Of a stretch of DNA of 64,000 nt, positions 11,256 to 23,779 are shown piece after piece (positions within the stretch are counted from its first letter, which is position 1; the number at the start of each line of letters is the position of its first letter). The notes below the pieces were generated by a model. It was not told the DNA's origin. It saw nothing but the letters and a program-made list of their open reading frames with translations, and did no database searches. Position numbers and translations under genes: made by a program. The stretch is from Glandiceps talaboti (Eukaryota > Hemichordata > Enteropneusta > Spengelidae): the NCBI RefSeq assembly GCF_964340395.1, contig NC_135568.1, positions 14,968,276 through 15,032,275 of the forward strand, read 5' to 3'.

Positions 11256-12291
11256 TTTATTTCATTCACTTTTATTTTCTAATTCTATCCTTGTAAACTG
11301 TTTACAGAGGACAAATATGGAACAGAGATTTGCTTTGACCCGTGAACGTGCTCCTGGCATTCATTTTCACTGAGAGTCTGTCATAGTCCACTATATTCGC
11401 TGAATTGTTGGTTTACATACTTAACATGCTTGTCGAATCTACCACGGTGACCTCTCTAGTCATAGCGAATAGTTAGTCTTCTGTGTATTCGGGGGAGGGG
11501 GGAGAGAAACAAATTTTCTGCACTCATGGGAGGGCACAGCTAAACTTTGTTTGGTGCGAGTAATTTTTGGAGCCAGCGAACTTTGAGACAGTCTTTAATC
11601 ACATGCTCAGCTGGGTTTCTTTCCCTTTTTTTGTACAAAGGAATTTGGCATCTTTTACAGTCAGTTTTACTAAATAAACAGTTGCCTGGACTAAAATTGA
11701 TTTGTGATTTTAAAAACACATTGGAATTCAAAGGTTCCGGTTTCTCTGTTTTTTTCCTTAGACCTTTTTTTCGTGTATCACATAGTTTACTAAGCATGTA
11801 AGTTCTGGTGAACTCAGAAGTCGTAAAAATCACATCACAAGTCAGTAGGTACAACAAGTAAAGGTTACGGTAAGCGACAGGCCGTACTACTATATACATG
11901 TAGGTGTGTCGGTGTGCGTGACGAAAAATGAACCTTTTTTGTAAATTATTGATTTCTTATGGGTCAATGAGACGAAATTGTCTGATGATATGTGCATTAA
12001 CATAGAGTAACTAATAATATTGCACCTATGACTATGCACTGGTGTAAATGACACACACGCTGAATCCTATGGGGATGGGGGGATCCTCACGTAAAAAGAA
12101 CCCTATGCCACAGGCACTATTCGCCATATAGCTCTATGAAGTCCTCTGGAAAGGAGAATAATGTATACTATGACCTCATTCAGATTTACAAAGTGATCGA
12201 GACTTCTTTCAACATTTGGATGTCGACGTTTACAAAAAAAATAAGATTGCGAAAATATGGGTCTGTCGGGTCTGTTGAACAGCTTTTGTAA
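11256..12291. other. 3' flank of CYP20 copy 1 and spacer
   Basis: No gene is visible. From 11256 to about 11520 the sequence is homologous to the 3' flank of copy 3 (about 36700-36990, reversed) and in part to that of copy 2 (22615-22800). 11540-11800 resembles 22840-23000, downstream of copy 2. The rest is unremarkable. Confidence 0.6.
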
Positions 12292-12852
12292 TAAGGGAGT
12301 GTACAGTTTTAACTTCCAGGGGGGGCCGGAGGATTTTCAGGGGGGCCACCAATTTTTCTCAAGAAAATTTAGGGGGGGGGGCTAAACAAAAAGTTCACTA
12401 TTTGATAGGGGGGCCACAAAAAAAACCTAAACCTGAATGTCAGGATGGACAAGTGCCAGATATGTATATAAAATAAAATATAGGCAAAACCCAACACTTG
12501 ACTGTGCACAATGTCCTACAAAAGTAGCATTTAACATGGATTGATGATAAAACAGTGCACAAACCTATTAAATCACAATATTTGTATTCAGTGAAACAAA
12601 AATTGACCGGCGACTCTGCCACTTCTCAAGGTAACTTTCCCATGAAATTGTGTAGGACTTGTTTCATCACAATCACTGTGATCGCAAACATTTTTTCTAA
12701 AATGTGTAATTTATGAAGTGTTTAAATTAATAATAAATGATTGTGTGACCAACCACTGCAAATTAATCCTAAAATTTGAATATGTTCACATGGAAAAAAG
12801 TTGCCTCATGGTGCAATTTTGCACTATTTTTTCCAAACCTGTGATAAATAAG

Positions 12853-12889
<37 letters not shown>

Positions 12890-13353
12890 CTTGTTCATTT
12901 ATTTGCTAATTTATTTATGTTAGTGATGGGCTAAAAATCCAAGAAAAAGTGTAGCCAGACCAGTAGTCTATTCTGTCACCCCTCAGTTGTAAGTAGACAT
13001 CCTGTCAGCCAATTTAACTAATAATAGTCATTATTTGTGATTTTATGAGTGTCCATGATTCAACAACTTTGTGCACTGGTTCAATTCTGAAGTAAGTATA
13101 AATATGGAATAGGTTAATACATGTAGCAACTGCTGGCAAATCTATGTGTTGCTGTATCTGTGTTTCATCTGTGCGTATTTTTGTTAGTGGTTTCAGGGGG
13201 GGGGCGGGCATGAAATAAAAACAAGAAGTCTTAGGGGGGGGGGGCAGATAATTTATACCAGTTTTTGTAGGGGGGGGGGCACCAATAAAAATCCCTTGCT
13301 TCATTAGAAATCCTCCGGCCTCCCCCTGGAAATTAAAAATGTACACTCCCTAA
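12292..13353. mobile_element. Harbinger-like non-autonomous DNA element
   Basis: Inverted termini of about 45 bp bound the element 12295-13350. It starts GGGAGTGTACAGTTTTAAC and ends with the reverse of GGGAGTGTACATTTTTAAT; both ends continue with CCAGG, a G-run and GGCCGGAGGATT. TAA occurs on both flanks (12292-12294, 13351-13353), fitting the 3-bp TWA target duplication of PIF/Harbinger elements. The interior has G-runs near both ends, an (AT)n stretch at about 12858-12888 and no transposase frame. Confidence 0.6.
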
Positions 13354-13424
13354 TCTTGTTTGGCCTTATATATTTCAAAAACGCCACGAAAATTAGAAAT
13401 GCTGATACGAAAACATATAACATC

Positions 13425-13586
13425 AAGAATTGAACAACTGTTCATGCACTGCTATGTACTTTGTGTACTTTTAATACCTTGGTACACAGAAAAGTGTCAA
13501 ATCTGTCTATCATATTTTCAGTGGTACGTGGATCTACACTCGTATCCTATCTGCGTAACCAATGACATTTGACCTAATTTTCAAAG
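13425..13586 (+). promoter_or_regulatory. Conserved 5' block of CYP20 copy 2
   Basis: This is the counterpart of 624-789, containing AACCAATGACATTTGACC shortly before the start codon and ending AAAG before ATGGCGG. It begins about 75 bp after the end of the Harbinger-like element, so that insertion lies just upstream of the presumed promoter. Confidence 0.5.
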
Positions 13587-14032
13587 ATGGCGGTGTTTGT
13601 GGTGATTGCGACTGTTGCACTTCTTGTTGCCATCGTACTCTACTATGTAAAGACAGCGTTCTTCTCTGTAAAGGTGAGATACGAGATAATCATAACATTG
13701 CTACGTCTCATTAACCGATAATTATTGTAGTATTTTGTTATCTACATGCATATATCATGAATCTATTCAACTGCAGAATGACCAGCTGAACTATGAACCT
13801 TCAAGACTTACTTTAGTGGTAATACTTTTCAATCGATAGGAGAGAGGGAGGTGATTCTAGACTTTGCCTTGGACTTGATTTCTCGTGGCAATGAATGTAT
13901 GTATGTATGTATGTATGTATGTATGTATGTATGTATGTATGTATGTATGTATGCATGCATGCATGCATGCATGCATACATACATACATACATACATACAT
14001 ACATACATACATGCATACATACATGCGTGTGA

Positions 14033-14085
<53 letters not shown>

Positions 14086-16565
14086 CGTGTGTGTGTGTAC
14101 AGTCTTACCCCCAGCTACAGCATGTGGCTAAGTAGGACATTTAATTCCGTGTAATTGTTTACCATCTTTTATTCGCCCTAAAAAGCAACAAACCTATAGT
14201 TACCTACCCTGCCATGAAAAACTATTGAATCGATCAATTCGACTTTTTATCGTGACAAATTATTGCATTTATATTGTCCTTTACCTTGCAGAATCGGAAG
14301 GGTGTCATTCCCAAAGACCAAACAGCTATAATTCCAGGAATGGTGAAAACTGACCCTGAGTATGACTACTATTTTCCTTTGTTTTTATAATTCGCCATCG
14401 CTTAAACATTAATGCAAATGCCGAAGAAGGCCGAGGACTAGCATGTGAATTGAAAATTCAGGTTTGGTTGTGGAAATTGAGTTCTATAGAGATAAAGAAA
14501 TTGCATAACTAATGGACTAAACCAGTAATAAGCAATTAACACTTCCATAAATGTTATGCTAATAGTAAATACTTCCAATAACCTCTTTTACTTAATACCA
14601 TTTGTGGACATTCCTAGTAGACATCCGATGATTTTTTCCTGGTTTTATCTGTAGGAAGGGAAATCTTCCAGATATAGATGAAGCAGGAAGTTTCCATGAA
14701 TTTCTGATGAAATTGCATTCCAAATATGGTCCAGTAGCATCATTCTGGTATGGAAAGGACTACTTCGTCAGTTTAGGATCACCAGAAGCCTTTAAAGATC
14801 ACATCAAACTATCGGATAGACCCCGTATGTGTTTTGTGTTATTCTTGTCCGTCCTAGAACAAGTAAGATTCTGTTCACAGAAACCTGGGACTTACGGATC
14901 AAGTTTGTAAATGCATAATTTACTTGAAATTGAGTATCTTTTGAGTTTTAGACAGTTCTAATTCTAATTCTAGGAACATAAAAGTGGATTGGAACACAAA
15001 ACGACTCAAATATGTAAATCTGGAGCAAATGACATTTTCAGAATTCAAACCCCGAGTTGCTGTATGTTAAATACTGGGCAAAGATCCAGTAGCTTTCTTT
15101 CAGGTTTATTTTTTTGTCTGTATAGTTGACAGGAAAATTGCCAATATAGAGACAATTTCAAGCCCTGTACATTGTACTCTGCTGCTAGACACACATTTCT
15201 TCTCAGTGAATTTGTATGTAATTAGTATAAGATTACAAAAATATGTGACGCAATCTGACGGTAGGACAGCCTAATGTGGGAAATGGAAACCTTAATAACA
15301 CTTTTCAGAAGGGCATCGTGCTGCAACTGCAAAAAAAAACTTGCTTGTTGTTTGCACAATTTGCATTTATACTTTAAGGATTTTAATTTTGATTCAAAAC
15401 ATGTTGGGAAAAAATATTTATTTTTGGACCTATTCTGATTTTTTTTTCTAGCCGAACTCTTTGATTCCGGGAGACCTCTCATTGGTCCACAAAGTATACA
15501 ATTTGCTAATGGAGAGGATGCTATCGGACGACGTAGAATATATGATCCCCCGTTCAATCATAAAGGTATCAGGAACTATTATCCGAATTTCGAAAAGGTA
15601 AGTCATACTCCCCATCACTTTGAATTTATACTTGGCGCCAACAATGCCATGATATCACCAAATGGAAGCGTGTGTTTGTTTTCGATAATTATCAATCCAT
15701 TGACTAGAATCTTTATCAAAACAAAGCTTGCTAAAATAAAACTACTGGACTCTTGGTCGAATGATGGCGCTAACGTAACGTGCCAGGTTCAGTGGCTAAT
15801 TACAAAATATATTGTTTTCTCACTTTTACCATAGCAATGATTAGTGTGATTATAATCTTATGACATCTTTTTGTGACTATAAATGCTACGATGTATCTTG
15901 AGATATAATTTGTTATGAAATTGCCATCTCATCCATCCTCTCCTCACTGGTTTCCTTCTACATAAACTGATAGCTATTCATGAATATGACAACTCGTAGC
16001 AAAATTTCCATTTCTTCATTTTAATCTACATTTTGATGTTCATACAAAAATACGCCGTTTGTACATCAAAAATAATATCATTTCGTTATGTAGAGGTGTT
16101 TTTCATCATAATAGTCTTATTGATTAATTTTAGAATTCTCAATTCTTATAACGATTTAGGCAGCTGATGGCGTGGTTAAGAAGATATTATCACTTCCTCC
16201 TGAAGAACATATTGCGATATCAGAATACATTTCAGTGTATGTGATCCGATCAACAAGTAGTGCTGCATTTGGTGATTTCTTCGATAATGATGAAAAAGCT
16301 GTCACTCTTCTCCGTCACTACGAAACAGTAAGCTTTCTTTAATATGACTTATATCAACATTTTTAAATTCAAATTTTAAACCATAAACCATATCAGAGTG
16401 ATATGCATTAGATTGGAGCTATTAAAGATATATAAAGAAAACATTTTTTTTTAAATGTTTGCTGCTAATTGCAAACCAACTCTGTTCACAGACATTTGAG
16501 ATGTTAAATCAACTAATAGCAGTAGACAAACCTAAGGAAGAGAAATTCGTCCATGGTAAGGTTCC

Positions 16566-16664
<99 letters not shown>

Positions 16665-16961
16665 ACTCACTCACTCACTCACTCACTCACTCACTCACTC
16701 ACTCACTCACTCACTCACTCACTCACTCAACCAACCAATAAATCACTCAATCTATCTATCTATATATCAATCAATCAATCAGTCACCTACTCAGTCATTC
16801 ACTCATTTGCACACCCACCCATGCACTAATTGACTGACTGATAACGCACTCACTCACTCACTCACTCACTCACTCACTCACTCACTCACTCACTCTCACT
16901 GTCTGACTAACATACATTTTGATTAGTAATGTTGTTGATGTTGTTGTCGTTATTATTGTTA

Positions 16962-17011
<50 letters not shown>

Positions 17012-17078
17012 GTTGTTGTTGTTGTTGTTGTTGTTGAGGAGGAGGAGGAGGTGAGGGTGGTGGTGGGTGTTGGGGTGG

Positions 17079-17148
<70 letters not shown>

Positions 17149-18705
17149 GATTATTATTATTATTATTTCTTTCACAGCCCTGAAAGAATGGCATGATTTA
17201 ATGCGTCAAGCAGTTCAGCATCGACATGATAACCCGCCTGGTGAACAGGAGTGTGGTTTTATTGATGTACTGATAGAGAATTGTCCAACTGAAGAAAGAC
17301 TACTGAGTGATGCTGTCACATACTTTGTGGCTAGCTTTCACACAACAGGTTTCAGTAAGTCAAATCAATACTGCATTTACTACAACAGCGACATATCTGT
17401 AATAAAAACTGCTTTGCAAATGCTTTGTCCAAGACAGACTGAGCACAGATGGGGCTATGGGAATCCGAATGTGTTCTGTCCGTTAGTGCATCCATCCGTG
17501 GCTCCGTGTTCGTGTCCAGTCATAAGTCCGAGACGTTTCTTTCAAACCTGCCACAAATGTGAATAACGTAGTCGTTACCTGCATATTGCTTACGTTTTTA
17601 AAGAAAATAGTTTAAAATAAATTAGCTGATTCGTCAGACATTTGTTGTAAAAATCAACTATTATGTTACAATGGCTCAGGTATGACATAGAGATTGAAGT
17701 CAATATCAACAGGTATGACAGTCCTGATGACATCATTGCAAATTAACACTGATGTTACAAGACCAATGTAAGGCAAACCCTTTCTTTCATATTACAAACA
17801 ATTCTAGGAAATTGTCCCCTGGACAAATGCCCCAAACAATTGCCCCATAGGACAATCCATCCCCTCCAACTTCCCCCGAATAACGCACTTGGTTTATTGA
17901 AATAGAGAACAAAACAATCAGAAGAAATATATTATACCTTCACATGTTGCTGTTTCAAAAGCTCTGTGATGTAAGTTTATAGTAAAAACAACAAGTTTTG
18001 CCGGTATCGGCATACCTCTCCAAAAAAGAACAATATAATGCACACTTTTCAGTGTCCGTTTGATAGAGCATCAATTAATATTCACTCTTCGTGGTTTATT
18101 TGATAATAATGATTTCATTGTTGTAAAGGACATCCTTATGTATTACACCTTCACACCTCGCAGAGAACCTGCAACAATGAAGTCATTACTACCCTCGCCA
18201 CATATAATCAGCAAGAAATATACACATATGGAAGTGCATATGACTGAATGAGGTTCACGTTCTAGGTGGCAGTCGTCCAGACAACCTTCTTGCAATTACT
18301 TTGTGCTTTATGTGGGGGCAGTTGACCGGGGAGCGGTTGTCCTATGTGGGAGCAACTGTCTTGGGAGGCAATTGTGTGCGTGGGAGGGGGGGGATTCGCC
18401 AGAATATTTTGTTTAGACCATATGTCAATGTCATGCCTAATATGAGACATACACATTTCAATAATCTTGCTGTCTATGTTACTGTACTTCAGAGGACCAC
18501 AATGGAAATCAGAGGACCATAATGGAAATAAGTTTTGTCATCCTCGGCAAATGTATTCAGTGATGTATCTGTTTTGTCTTTCGTGAAAATGTGATAGCTG
18601 TCATATTGTATATCCGTTTTAGTTTGTGGTTTTCCGAAAAAAATTCTTTGCCAAATATAATCAATCAATCAATCAATCAATCAACCAACCAACCAACCAA
18701 CCAAC

Positions 18706-18804
<99 letters not shown>

Positions 18805-18937
18805 CCAACCAACCAACCAACCAACCAACCAACCAACCAACCAACCAACCAACCAACCAACCAACCAACCAACCAACCAACCAACCAACCAACCAACCAA
18901 CCAACCAACCAACCAACCAACCAACCAACCAACCAAC

Positions 18938-18971
<34 letters not shown>

Positions 18972-21276
18972 GACCTGACTAAATGGCGACCATGTTTGTT
19001 GTAAAATAAACAATTGTTCAAAATAATATTAAGATTTTTTGTTTCATTCTGTTCAGCTCATTTCAAAATGACTAAAGATACTTGGTCGATTTTTGTGTAA
19101 TTAACTTTACGGACTCAGAAAACTCGTTTTAACACCGCAAATGTCGTCACCCCTTGTCTGTGTCAATGCAGTAATTTTCCAATGGCAGCCCACATAACAA
19201 ATAACAGTATTGGGCAAAATATTGTCCAATGTCATCAATAGGATAAGCTAAGCTAGACCTCCTAAACACATGGTATTTTCAAGGGTCGGTGTTCAAAGGT
19301 TAGGAATGGTACTGAACAGAATGCAAAATGCTTGATGAATCAAGATGGCACACATTTGTCTCTCTGTTACCACGACAGTATACGCATAGTAAATGGTATT
19401 GAATCATATACATTGAAATATCATGATTCTTTTATAATAATTCTGTCATTCTGATAAAAATCTTTTCATTGCAGTGATGGTATGGGCATTTTATTATCTG
19501 ACAAAACATCCTGAAATCCAAGATAAAGTGTACAAAGAGATTACTGATGTTCTCGGTGTAGATGGCACAGTAAACAACGACACCCTGCCTGAACTTGTGT
19601 AAGTGTATATTCAACACAGTATGTAAACATAATTACTGAACAGAGCAACATTCTTGGATTAAGGTAGACCAGATTAATCACTGATTTTAATCTGTTACTT
19701 TTATAAATAATATTACTAATAAAACTATTAAACTTTACTGAATTTCAAATTCACATGTTTCTTATTAGACAAAGTTCAACCACAGAAGTGTGCGTTTGTA
19801 GGTTGTACAAAAAGCTAGGGAAGGACAAATGTTTGTTACGGTACACTCAGAAATCACAAGTATATTTTAGTTAAGTGATATGGGCGGGGGTAATATATGA
19901 ACTCGTAATACATTACTACTTGTAAACTGTCCCTGTATGCAATCAATTTACAGTAAAATTATATTCAGTGCAAAAGGTGAAGCTTATGGAATGAATGGTT
20001 TGAAGAAAATAGCTTTAAGCAGAGAATGGGATTTTTCTGGAAACTGAGAACAATACAGGGCCAGTCTCTAGACAGTCTTGTACGTGTAGTGCTAGTTCCA
20101 AAATTACTATATGCGGTAAGAGGTGTTCACACAAAGAGTATTGGATTTCATTTGCATGTGTGTCATCTGCATGCACTCGTTTGCATGTGTGTCATCTGCA
20201 TACATTTGAATAACCCATGAAGCTGATTGGGTGGATCTTTTAAAACTGTATTAACAGTTTCTTGTACGTCTAGTTACAACGGTAAGGTGTGAACAGAATA
20301 TACCGTAAACAGGCTATGTTGCTCCAAGCTCTTGGTAGAAATATGTGTAAATTGCTTATGGTTGATATGGCATCCTTTGATCGTGTTACTTACTTTTCAT
20401 GACAGACAGACAGACAGACAGACAGACACACACACACACACACACACAGAGACTCGTGATCCGGTAGGTACAAAACCCAGATCTCGCTGGAGGTCGGTGC
20501 AAAACACAGGCCCTGCTGCAGGTAAAGGTAAAGTAAGGTTTGTCCCCACGGATATCATATCCGACCGCACAAATGACAGTTGTGGGTATGTTATTGTTCA
20601 GGGGCCACATTTCGTTCCGTGACAGCTACAATTCATCTAACACTCGATGGCGACTTTTTGAAATTCCGTCGTGCGCTATTTGTACTAGTCCCATACCTGG
20701 TGACTAGTACACGGGGTCAAATAGTGGCTAAAACATACTGGTGGAAACAGAGAATAGCTTGAATAGCCAAATAAAGATATTGTAAAGCGATCTATATAGT
20801 TTAGCATGGCTAATAGCCCCTACAGTTTCAAAAACCGCGTCATGTCTGAAGTCAATAATATTTTCTTTATCACAAATTCTAATACGCAAATGACAAAGGC
20901 ATGACATAAGTATTAGCATAATAAAACATACCTACCCTCAATTCAATAAATATACCTCTCTTAGATTATTGATGACAGTGCAGGGAGTGGGTGAAAGCAC
21001 TTGTACAACATGTACATACTTCATTTTATGTTATTAATTATAATTCGACTTTTTCAGGTACACAAAACAAGTTTTTGATGAAGCCATGCGATGCTCAGTG
21101 ATAACGCCTTTTGCTGCGAGGGTTAACTATAAGAAGGACATGGATATACAAGGATTTACAATTCCCAAGGGGGTAAGTCTTTAATATTACAATTACTATA
21201 TGTTGTTATGTATGGAGGTTGTTTATCTGCATCTATATCAGCATGTCTCGCAGTCTATCTCTCTGTCTGTATATAA

Positions 21277-21330
<54 letters not shown>

Positions 21331-22507
21331 CTACGTAATGTTTGAATTTCTCTGACTTATTTACCATTACTAAACAGACTGCAGTTGTCCAGGCCCTTGG
21401 TGTGATTAGCCAGAATCCGAAAATATGGCCGAATCCTGACAGGTAAAAATATTAAATACATTCAAGTTATTTCCTTTAGCTCGATTGACAATCTATACAC
21501 ATCATTTTGACTACATCATCTCTAATTTATTGCAAATATTTTTCTGAACCACTTCATATGGCTATGATATACTATGTACTCATTTACTTTGTAAAATATT
21601 GATTTATACATTATAGGATTAATTCATATTTTAGTTATGCCAAATGTCATTAATATCCGAATATTGAGACACCTGCTTGGCACTCTCACTCACATCTCGT
21701 TTGATGTGTAGCCGTCAATTGTGTTTTGTATCCCATTACTTATTACTATTCCATCAACCCAAGAAACTTTTTATATTCTCTCTGTGTTATACAAGAGTGC
21801 GAATCCTTTTGGTTAGGTTAAGGAAAGTCATTTCATGTTTTCACATCACGTATTTTTCACTAGGTTGCCAGGAACACCAAATTGAAACTATCTTTCATCT
21901 CTATTGTTCTCCATTATAGAATGGGTCTGAACAAACATGAATATTTAGTAGATTGCAAACTGAATATTTATGTCTCCTAAAAGCCTATTTTCTTCAGATA
22001 AATATACCTGAATATTTAGTTCTCCTAATAAATATTCATGTCTGCTAATAATGGTGTTCCACTGGTAAAAGGGATTTTCAGTTTGGTGTTTCTTGCCAAT
22101 CAAGCGAAAAATATGTAATGTGAAATCAAGAAGCTACTCTCCAAACCCAACATTTATGGAAATTCTTGTATTTTCTGGAGTGGTGTTCTCCTTCAGTGGA
22201 TGGAATACTGGAATAGGTCTCACAGATGTCTTTTTTTAAATATTTTGATTGCAGATTTGACCCAGATAGGTTTTCGTCTAAAGAGGTGTCCAAGCGTCAT
22301 CCTTTAGCGTTCTCACCTTTCGGATTTGCTGGGAAAAGAGTTTGTCCTGGATATCGTATAACGTATGCCGAGGCAACTGTTTGCTTGGTGGCTTTACTAA
22401 GAAAATTTAAGTTTCATTTGGTAGAGGGACAAAACATACAGCGCAAGTTTGGTTTAGTAACTCTACCAAGTGATGAAGTATGGCTCACTGTTAGTAAAAG
22501 AAATTAA
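13587..22507 (+). CDS. CYP20A1-like: CYP20-family cytochrome P450, copy 2 (intact)
   Basis: The most ordinary of the four copies: eleven exons, all open, 478 residues (human CYP20A1 has 462). Exons: 13587-13673, 14292-14359, 14655-14824, 15452-15597, 16160-16327, 16492-16555, 17178-17354, 19475-19598, 21058-21172, 21378-21442, 22255-22507. An N-terminal hydrophobic anchor (about residues 2-24) is followed by the CYP20-type KGNLPDI segment. The I-helix reads ASFHTT (286-291) in place of the usual AGxDTT. ExxR is E343-R346, and the haem loop [11 protein letters not shown] has Cys425 as presumed haem ligand. The protein ends [16 protein letters not shown], very like the CYP20A1 end. It should be a haem monooxygenase of the ER; CYP20 substrates are not established. 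Confidence 0.88.
13895..14095 (+). repeat. Palindromic (GTAT)n(GCAT)n(ACAT)n plus (GT)n array
   Basis: (GTAT)n passes into (GCAT)n and then (ACAT)n, so the outer arms are reverse complements around a self-complementary GCATGC centre. A (GT)n run follows. It lies in intron 1 of CYP20 copy 2. Confidence 0.95.
16569..16900 (+). repeat. (CT)n, (CACT)n and related microsatellites, intron 6 of copy 2
   Basis: About 90 bp of CT dinucleotides are followed by long (CACT)n, some ATCA-type repeats and (CACT)n again. The array starts about 13 bp after the donor of exon 6. Confidence 0.95.
16921..17166 (+). repeat. Trinucleotide array (ATT)n(GTT)n(GAG)n(GAT)n(ATT)n
   Basis: Fills the rest of intron 6 of copy 2 and ends just before the TTTCTTTCACAG acceptor of exon 7. 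Confidence 0.95.
18659..18972 (+). repeat. (CAAT)n(CAAC)n microsatellite of about 310 bp
   Basis: Blocks of CAAT and CAAC repeats alternate (CAAT, CAAC, CAAT, CAAC, CAAT) in intron 7 of CYP20 copy 2. It is one of the longest pure tandem arrays in the window. Confidence 0.97.
21276..21326 (+). repeat. (GT)n microsatellite in intron 9 of copy 2
   Basis: A pure GT run between the ExxR exon and exon 10, at the site equivalent to the compound array of copy 1. Confidence 0.95.
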
Positions 22508-23345
22508 ATTAAGTATACATTGATAAGTGTTAATATCTAAGTATTATAATCAATCACATATCATTTTTGTCACCTATCCGTCAACTTGCATGACATTTAG
22601 TTGTAACTTTTCATAAGGTTTGCTTTGCCCGGTGGACGTGCAGCTACCGTATATCCATTTTCAGATGTAGAGTCTATCACAATCCACTATTTTGGCTAAA
22701 TTGTTAGTTTACATACTTCAGATGCTTGTCAAACTTACCACCTCAATTCACAGCCAATAGTTAGTCTTCCGTGTATATGGGGGGGGGGGGGGGGGGAGAG
22801 ATGACATTTTTTCTGCACTCATTGCAGGGTATTAAACTGTGTTTGGTGCATGTAAATTTAGGAGTCAGCGAACTTTGAGAGTCTATCTATTCACATTCTT
22901 AGCTGGATTTGATTTTTTAGCAAAGGAATGTGGCATCTTTTACAGTCCGTTCTATTAAATAAACCGTTGCCTAGACTGTAATTGATTAGTGATTAAAAAA
23001 ACTTTGTTTGCATAATATGTTGTTTTGTGTTGATTACATGACATAGGTTACTAACTGTCTGCGTACAAATTGGGTAAATACGGCAGCAGAAGCCGAGCTT
23101 TCAACTAGGTAAGACCATAGACCCTACATGCAGGGTCTATAGTAAGACAGACCACAGACAAGGAAAAAATTCCTTCCCTGTCTGTGGACAGACAAAAACT
23201 AAAACTATTGTTGCGACATGTCTATATACATAGACAGTGAAGAGGTTCCCCAGCTGGGCTGGACGTTGGCTTAAGCACAGACAAGGAAGGAACGAATGTC
23301 TTCCTTGTCCGTGGTTTAAATACTCACGGTCCAGTTTGGAGGGAA
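22508..23345. other. 3' flank of copy 2 with nested hairpins
   Basis: 22615-23105 is homologous, in inverted orientation, to 36405-36925 downstream of copy 3. A poly-G run lies at about 22780-22796. At 23116-23314 three perfect or near-perfect hairpins follow each other: ATAGACCCT with AGGGTCTAT; CCACAGACAAGGAA (23151 on) with TTCCTTCCCTGTCTGTGG; CACAGACAAGGAAGG with CCTTGTCCGTGG. The outer pair could be the ends of a 164-bp foldback element. No gene is visible. Confidence 0.55.
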
Positions 23346-23515
23346 TTAGGTATCTTACAGTCTAACTCCTTTCTAAAGTTAGACTAACTAATGGTAAACG
23401 TGAGCGCCATCAACGGCGAATCTTTCAGTTTACTACTCAACTAAGTGCATATGATAAGTCTACGATTTGAGCCTTTGCACTGTTACCTCTCCGTCATTAT
23501 TGTTAAAAGGGATTT
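23346..23515 (+). repeat. Inverted repeat arm (partner at 30441-30603)
   Basis: About 165 bp, including GAGCGCCATCAACGGCGAAT and TTTGAGCCTTTGCACTGT, recur in reverse orientation at 30441-30603, inside intron 3 of the CYP2-clan gene. The copies differ by several substitutions and small gaps. Confidence 0.75.
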
Positions 23516-23779
23516 TAATATGTAAATAGGTCCTGACTAGAGATACTCTTAAAAGTTACTCTAATATGATAGAATATCAATCTCGTTGCATTTGTCAAGA
23601 TGTATGAAGTCATTGATGGCCACTTAATGATTATCAAAATGGCATATAGGAACAATAGGCCTAGGGAACTGGCGAACCCGCCATGTTGAATGTTGCATCA
23701 TGGGAAATGTGATAATAAATACTAATGAATTGGTATTGTAAACAATATACTGTTACATTGTTTGGAACCACGAATGATC

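Noticed and set aside
11540-11899. Overlapping open frames on both strands downstream of copy 1
   Set aside because: The stretch aligns with non-coding 3' flank of copy 2 (22840-23000), where the frames are not kept.
16882-17194. Long open frames of Ile, His, Asn or Val runs
   Set aside because: They are translations of trinucleotide microsatellites in intron 6 of copy 2, with no other coding evidence.
18591-19004. Open frame of repeated NQPT/NQSI
   Set aside because: Translation of the CAAC/CAAT array in intron 7 of copy 2.
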